Assembly: GCA_030638325.1 (NCBI GenBank)
Contig: DAOWEV010000012.1
Span: forward strand, 1-11,064
Length of the DNA: 11,064 bases
Reading direction: 5' to 3'
DNA from: Bacteroidales bacterium
GTDB taxonomy: Bacteria > Bacteroidota > Bacteroidia > Bacteroidales > JAGOPY01
Shown: piece by piece, positions 7,901 through 11,064 of the stretch
Numbering within the stretch: the first letter of the stretch is position 1
Layout of the letters: every line of letters begins with the position of its first letter
Made by a program: the position numbers and the translations under genes
The notes under the pieces: model-generated
What the model was told of the DNA's origin: nothing
Seen by the model: only the letters and a program-made list of their open reading frames with translations
Database searches by the model: none

Positions 7901-8209
7901 AGTTTGCCCAAGTGTTAAGTAAATCCCGGCTTTATGATATTCCTGGAAACCAACAAATGTAACACTAAGGGTATAGGGCCCTCCGGCATTCATCAAGGGT
8001 AATTGGTAATACCCTTCATCATCGCTGATCGTACCGTAATTTGAGTTGGTAGATTCTTCAATAGCAATAACTGTTGCCCCTGTCAAAGGTTGACCGTCAA
8101 CATCAGTTACCCGTCCATTCATCCCTGAGGTTGTTGTTCCCTGTGAGAACACTGCCCCGGAAAGCAAAATCAGCATTGCTGTTACTAGAAAACTGTAAAC
8201 TTTTTTCAT
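4901..8209 (-). CDS. Oar-like TonB-dependent receptor with carboxypeptidase-regulatory-like domain
   Basis: This is an outer-membrane beta-barrel of 1102 residues, a usual length for Oar-like receptors. A signal peptide (1-22, cleavage near VFS|Q) is followed by a carboxypeptidase-regulatory-like beta-sandwich (about 28-112, with GRVTDVDGQPLTGATV and a TFVGFQ strand). The plug (about 135-250) contains NRYNAISIDG, then SLDAIEQFQVQIAPYDV and GFNGASINAVTKRGTN, which are typical of the Oar-like group and not of SusC. The rest is barrel, closing with SRWRMQFGIRYIFG plus a short tail (TPGN). Oar itself is a Myxococcus outer-membrane protein; the substrate of most relatives is unknown, and I assign none. 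No SusD-type partner gene is adjacent. The ATG at 8209 opens the MKK signal peptide, so the start is secure. A clear terminator follows the stop codon. No frameshift or missing segment was noticed. Confidence 0.93.
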   Translation of the reverse strand: MKKVYSFLVTAMLILLSGAVFSQGTTTSGMNGRVTDVDGQPLTGATVIAIEESTNSNYGTISDDEGYYQLPLMNAGGPYTLSVTFVGFQEYHKAGIYLTLGQTLRTNVKLSETATELTGVEIIGVRNDIFDGNRTGAETVVTRNEIEQMPTLGRTLSDYVRLTPQATSTAGGGMSIAGANNRYNAISIDGAVNNDVFGLSATGTNGGQTGGTAVSLDAIEQFQVQIAPYDVRQSGFNGASINAVTKRGTNSWGGTAYFFMQNEKLAGKTPWDIVKDTEDPDSEREKLAEFDDYIYGLSIGGPLVKDKVFFFLNTEFQNRKTPQPYNFEEEYDGDSDKETIQGISEMVNSRFGYNTGGFGDVIDELKGIKILARIDWNIGKNHKLMLRHSYVKNEAIQPYTSSNRRLYFYNSGRTFPSITNSTALELKSHWSNFSNNLVIGFTGVRDDRNPLGANFPTIVIDDGSADIYLGSEPYSTANKLDQDILTINDNFNIYKGAHTITVGVNFEYYNTYNLFMRKNFGEYKYNSVDDFMMAGLGEAGGEIPAYQYDRNYSLVDDITGDGSAAAAEFKVFQFGIYAQDEWQANEKFKLTVGIRLDIPMFLDDPTEAPGFNDTVVPKIDGTYDPVSGANYNMAGAQSGKMPKSQFMWSPRIGFNWDVSGDQTTQVRGGVGLFTSRLPLVWPGGSYTNNAMTVGGVYHRSSWGDPIYFRSDWNNQYTYTDFNPGEEPKPAGQMDLFVEDFKFPQILRASLAVDQKLPWGMVGTLEGIFTKTINNIIYYNYNVAPSDKNLTGGPDNRPIYSGDPVEEDRYTRIMVGDNTNDGYTYNLTAQVQKSFDNGFQGSVSYTFGRAMALNDGLSSQNSSQWRYVPNVNGRNHLDLSYSDFDLGSRVVVFLGYKKEYAKHFATGISLFYDGISGNRYSYSYDNSRVINYEDSQDESLIWIPGSRSEINLVDIMDGEVVEVSADEQWNALEKFIENDPYLKANKSGYAERNGGRLPFESFFDVRILQDFYLNVGNSRHTLQLSLDIFNFMNLLNKEWGVHRYVTNDNYELIRVNGMEADGTTPEFIYKGSAEREQIWNISDPTSRWRMQFGIRYIFGTPGN

Positions 8210-8303
8210 AAACGTAGTTTTTGTGATTAATAAATTTTGATATTTCGATTTTAATTTTTTGACTCAACGAATTTATATATAAACCGCAATGGTTTTTTTT
8301 AAA

Positions 8304-8323
8304 ATTGTTAACACTTTAACAAT
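8304..8323. promoter_or_regulatory. Operator-like palindrome upstream of the Oar-like receptor
   Basis: Arms ATTGTTAA and TTAACAAT are perfectly complementary over 8 bp and separated by CACT. The site lies 95 bases upstream of the receptor start codon. The symmetry and size resemble a dimeric regulator site, but I recognise no specific regulator, and AT-rich palindromes arise readily by chance. Confidence 0.4.
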
Positions 8324-8342
8324 CATTTCAATTGAGAATTAT

Positions 8343-8417
8343 GTTAGTATCTTGTTAATCAAGAACAAAGCCTTGATTTTAACTGTTAAAAAATGTTAAA
8401 AAGTTAGCATTTAGTTA
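8343..8417 (+). promoter_or_regulatory. Cluster of GTTA motifs with near-helical spacing
   Basis: GTTA occurs at 8343, 8354, 8385, 8395, 8403 and 8414. The intervals are 11, 31, 10, 8 and 11 bp, mostly near multiples of one DNA turn. Four of the six continue as GTTAA, the same half-site as the palindrome at 8304-8323. It could be a multi-site regulator region or bent DNA upstream of the Oar-like receptor. This is pattern only. Confidence 0.3.
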
Positions 8418-8483
8418 AAAGTATCCAGCATTTGTTTACTCCCTCATAAATTTACATTTTACTATTTATTATTTGCTATCTGC

Positions 8484-8595
8484 GCTTCACGCTTCACTCT
8501 TCACCCTTCACCCTTCACCCTTCACGCTTCACCCTTCACGCTTCACGCTTCACCCTTCACGCTTCACCCTTCACGCTTCACGCTTCACCCTTCAC
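8484..8595 (-). repeat. NCTTCAC heptamer array, 16 perfect units
   Basis: Sixteen 7-bp units run with no indel. Only the first base varies: G G T C C C G C G G C G C G G C on the plus strand. The last ten units are two identical 35-bp blocks (8526-8560 and 8561-8595). On the minus strand the unit reads GTGAAGN, sharing the GTGAR core of the array after aroC. The array starts 2 bases after the stop codon of the right-hand receptor, in that gene's sense orientation. Confidence 0.97.
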
Positions 8596-8597
8596 AT

Positions 8598-11064
8598 TTA
8601 AAAACCAATCCGGATCGAGAAGTTAAAATTCCGACCGAAGGCCCAGAAGCCCCTGAAATCATCCAGGTCATGGGAAGCTCCGTCACGGCCGCGTACGATA
8701 TATTCACTGTTCAATGCATTATAACAGGCCATGCTTGCATATATATTCACAGGCCCCAACTCGAAAGGATATCCAAGAAACAGATCCAGTACGTGGTATG
8801 ATGGTACCCGGTAGGATTGTGATCTGTCAGCAGGATCGTTTCTAATGGTCGGACTGAAATCAGCATACATGCGATCGTAAAAAACCCAGTTGGCTGAAAG
8901 GTTAAACATTCTCAGTATATGGAAATCAGCAAACAAACCAACCTGGGTCTGCGGAGCATCCCCGACATATAAGCCGTCAGCATAGACTTGTACGGTATCC
9001 ACTGCGACATTATTATTGTCAAATATGGTTGCAGTTACATCGTTCTGCCACTTCCATTGACCCAACGAGAATACACCACCCACCTGAATATGGCTTCCGA
9101 TCCTTTGCCGGATCTCCATCTCTATCCCGGTGTGCAATGCATCCAGGCCGCTGATCATGGCAGGGTCTTCGAACTGGTTATATTCATTTGTTAATATGGA
9201 TTTATCTTCCCAGAGAATGTAATAACCATTTACTTTCAGGCGTGTGCTGCTTGTACCCCAGCCGTAACCCAGCTCAAAGCTTTTTGTTTTTTCGTTTTTC
9301 AGGTTTTTGGTGGGTGTATTGGTATAGTTTCCGAAAACAAATTTGAAATAGGGTGTTTTTGAAAAATAACCCGCATTGAAATATATATTATTGAATTCAT
9401 CAATATTGAAATTTGCCCCAAGCTTAACGTTAAACCCTGTTTTCGAGATCAGATCGCTGCTTATATCCGAAACATAATTGTAGCTGTCCTCGCGTCTGTA
9501 CCAGGTATTATTCAATGTTGCTGCAATGAAGACGTTTAGAGGTTCAACCTTGTATTCAAGCTGTGCAAACAGGCTGATATCATTCACCATGGCGCCGTTG
9601 TCAACTTTGATGACATCCCCGACGTGCTTCACCTGGTTCCTGCCGGCAACCCCGTCGATGGCCCATGCATAGTCATCGATGAAGAAACCCCCGCCCAATA
9701 AGTCCCTGACTTTCTGTTGTAACTTTGATTTGAAATATCTTCCGTGTATTCCTGTGACCAGCTTGAAATGTTCATTGATTTCGTGATGCAGTGTTGAAAG
9801 AAGCCCTGTCCAGATATGACTGGCCAGGAAATTGGTCTGGATGTTGATGGAATACCCGGTGGTATCCTGGCCGTTTGCCAGTCTGAAAGTATCCGTATTG
9901 TAAGCATTAATCTTATAGATGATATCCCAGTTGATCTGCCCGGAGGGATTATAATAGCTGAATATCCAGGGGTTATCTCCGAAAGTATCGGTCCATTTCC
10001 CTCCTCCGTGGCCGAAAGAGAGATAAACAGAAGATGCCAGCAGGCTTTTTTCAGTGATTTGCCAGTAATCGTTCAGGCTGAAATGAGGCTTGTGATAGAA
10101 GTTCTCCGAAGCATTATTGATCTTTCCGTTATAGCTTCCCCAGTCTTTATTGTATTTACGCCCATACTGTTGGTATTCGTCATTTGATAACCTGAAATTA
10201 CGCTGCCCGTGTATCTCGGGGTTACCCAGCGCCGTGAATGACAATTTATGTTTTTTGCCCAGGTCTTTGCTGATGGTCAGGAAGTATGACCATCCGTTAA
10301 CATATGTGGCATCTACATATCCCGGGCCACTGAACCGGGATCCCAGGAAAGTGACCGCCAGGCCATTTTTCATCTTCCCGGTCGACAACATCAGGGTTGC
10401 CTTGTTATTCCCATAGGAGGTTATCTCATATTTGAAGCTGCCTCCCTTTTTGATCTTTGTGGTTTTTGTGATGATATTGATGGTGCCGCCAACGGAATTC
10501 TGGGCAACATTTGAGGCCCCAAGACCACGTTGCACCTGTAATTGTTCTGTGACCTCGCCCAGTCCGATCCAGTTATTCCAGTATACAAGACCATTTTCAA
10601 CACTATTGACCGGGATGCCATTGAGCAGCAGGGCAACGTTTTCCTGCTTGAATCCACGAATGTTTACAGCAGCATCCCCACTGCCCCCGCCGGTGCGGGT
10701 GGCATAAACCCCGGGTACCATCTTCATGGCAACCGGATAAGGCTGATCCCCAAGGTAACGCTCAAAGGTAAGTGCAGGTATATTGGTTATGGGTATTGGT
10801 GTTTTACGGTCTGTTGCTTCCGAAGCGATGATCTTCACCTCTTTCAACCCGATCACTGCAGGCTGCAGGAAGATAGTATCCAGCTCATTTATCTTACCCG
10901 GTGAAATTATCAGGCTCAAATGCCTGGTATTATAACCCATGAAGCTAATGTTAATGAGGTGATCACCGGGAGGCAGGCTGATCAGGAACCTTCCGGTAAC
11001 ATCCGTAATGGTCCCTTTGTTCCTTTCACTGTTTGTGACGGAAGCGCCTGTGATTGTTTCTCCG
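8598..11064 (-). CDS. TonB-dependent receptor, 5' end outside window
   Basis: The frame is open from 11063 to the TAA at 8600-8598, giving 821 visible residues. The Met at 10940 is not a start. The 41 codons before it complete a carboxypeptidase-regulatory-like domain (GASVTNSERNKGTITDVTG, then LPPGDHLINISFMGYN), so signal peptide and start lie beyond the window. Counting from the first visible residue, this domain spans about 1-75 and the plug about 86-201, with MKMVPGVYATRTGGG, AAVNIRGFKQENVALLLNGI and SVGGTINIITK. The barrel fills the rest and ends in Phe (FSIRIGF), the usual BAM-recognised C-terminus. The plug resembles FecA/CirA-type siderophore or metal receptors more than SusC or Oar, but the ligand cannot be deduced. 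It is on the same strand as the Oar-like receptor, 388 bp away, with no SusD gene between, so co-transcription is not required. Confidence 0.93.
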   Translation of the reverse strand, partial: GETITGASVTNSERNKGTITDVTGRFLISLPPGDHLINISFMGYNTRHLSLIISPGKINELDTIFLQPAVIGLKEVKIIASEATDRKTPIPITNIPALTFERYLGDQPYPVAMKMVPGVYATRTGGGSGDAAVNIRGFKQENVALLLNGIPVNSVENGLVYWNNWIGLGEVTEQLQVQRGLGASNVAQNSVGGTINIITKTTKIKKGGSFKYEITSYGNNKATLMLSTGKMKNGLAVTFLGSRFSGPGYVDATYVNGWSYFLTISKDLGKKHKLSFTALGNPEIHGQRNFRLSNDEYQQYGRKYNKDWGSYNGKINNASENFYHKPHFSLNDYWQITEKSLLASSVYLSFGHGGGKWTDTFGDNPWIFSYYNPSGQINWDIIYKINAYNTDTFRLANGQDTTGYSINIQTNFLASHIWTGLLSTLHHEINEHFKLVTGIHGRYFKSKLQQKVRDLLGGGFFIDDYAWAIDGVAGRNQVKHVGDVIKVDNGAMVNDISLFAQLEYKVEPLNVFIAATLNNTWYRREDSYNYVSDISSDLISKTGFNVKLGANFNIDEFNNIYFNAGYFSKTPYFKFVFGNYTNTPTKNLKNEKTKSFELGYGWGTSSTRLKVNGYYILWEDKSILTNEYNQFEDPAMISGLDALHTGIEMEIRQRIGSHIQVGGVFSLGQWKWQNDVTATIFDNNNVAVDTVQVYADGLYVGDAPQTQVGLFADFHILRMFNLSANWVFYDRMYADFSPTIRNDPADRSQSYRVPSYHVLDLFLGYPFELGPVNIYASMACYNALNSEYIVRGRDGASHDLDDFRGFWAFGRNFNFSIRIGF

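Larger units (their letters stand above)
8210..8483. other. AT-rich non-coding region upstream of the Oar-like receptor
   Basis: This is most of the 388-bp gene-free gap between the two receptor genes; a heptamer array fills the rest. It is strongly AT-rich and contains an 8-bp-arm palindrome (8304-8323) and a cluster of GTTA motifs (8343-8417). A further AATCAAG / CTTGATT inverted repeat (8357-8363 and 8372-8378) has an 8-base loop and no clear T-run. I looked for TAnnTTTG on the minus strand and found no exact match, so the receptor's promoter is not located. I see no coding sequence or RNA gene here. Confidence 0.6.

Noticed and set aside
8484..8595. CRISPR array
   Set aside because: Contiguous 7-bp units with no spacers and no cas genes.
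10938..10940. ATG as start of the right-hand receptor
   Set aside because: The frame stays open to the window edge, and the upstream residues complete a carboxypeptidase-regulatory-like domain; this Met is internal.
4901..11064. Polysaccharide utilisation locus
   Set aside because: The receptors are not SusC-type, and no SusD, glycoside hydrolase or sensor gene is present.

Overview
The window looks like chromosomal DNA from a Bacteroidota bacterium, moderately AT-rich. Three things point there. A large multi-repeat DUF349 protein is present. Two TonB-dependent outer-membrane receptors carry an N-terminal carboxypeptidase-regulatory-like domain, one of them of the Oar-like type. The start codons lack a clear Shine-Dalgarno sequence and instead have A/T-rich leaders. 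I cannot place it below phylum with confidence; a free-living, Bacteroidales- or Marinilabiliales-like genome is a guess.

Layout, left to right. (1) Bases 1-2132 (+) hold the 3' part of a DUF349-repeat protein whose visible N-terminus is an acidic 24-residue tandem repeat cut by the window edge. (2) A 179-bp gap contains inverted heptamer repeats that form a 25-bp hairpin (2205-2262), then a possible -7 promoter element. (3) aroC, chorismate synthase, is at 2312-3397 (+). (4) A 13-unit GTGARTG heptamer array fills nearly the whole gap between convergent genes and supplies the aroC stop codon. (5) A lipoprotein of the nucleotide pyrophosphatase/phosphodiesterase (ENPP) family lies at 3494-4726 (-). 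(6) A short gap holds degenerate ACGAATT repeats and a good intrinsic terminator for the next gene. (7) An Oar-like TonB-dependent receptor lies at 4901-8209 (-). (8) A 388-bp gene-free stretch holds an operator-like palindrome, helically spaced GTTA motifs and a perfect 16-unit heptamer array. (9) A second TonB-dependent receptor starts beyond the right edge (8598-11064, -).

The genes do not form an obvious pathway. AroC is cytoplasmic aromatic biosynthesis. The two receptors and the ENPP-type lipoprotein are cell-envelope proteins encoded on the same strand, but a terminator and long gaps argue that they are separate transcription units. No SusD gene or glycoside hydrolase is present, so this is not a polysaccharide utilisation locus.

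The most unusual signal is not in the genes. Three of the four intergenic gaps carry arrays with a strict 7-bp period. Two of these share a GTGAR core and begin at or within 2 bp of a stop codon, in the sense orientation of that gene. I treat this as a candidate family of intergenic heptamer repeats worth a genome-wide look.
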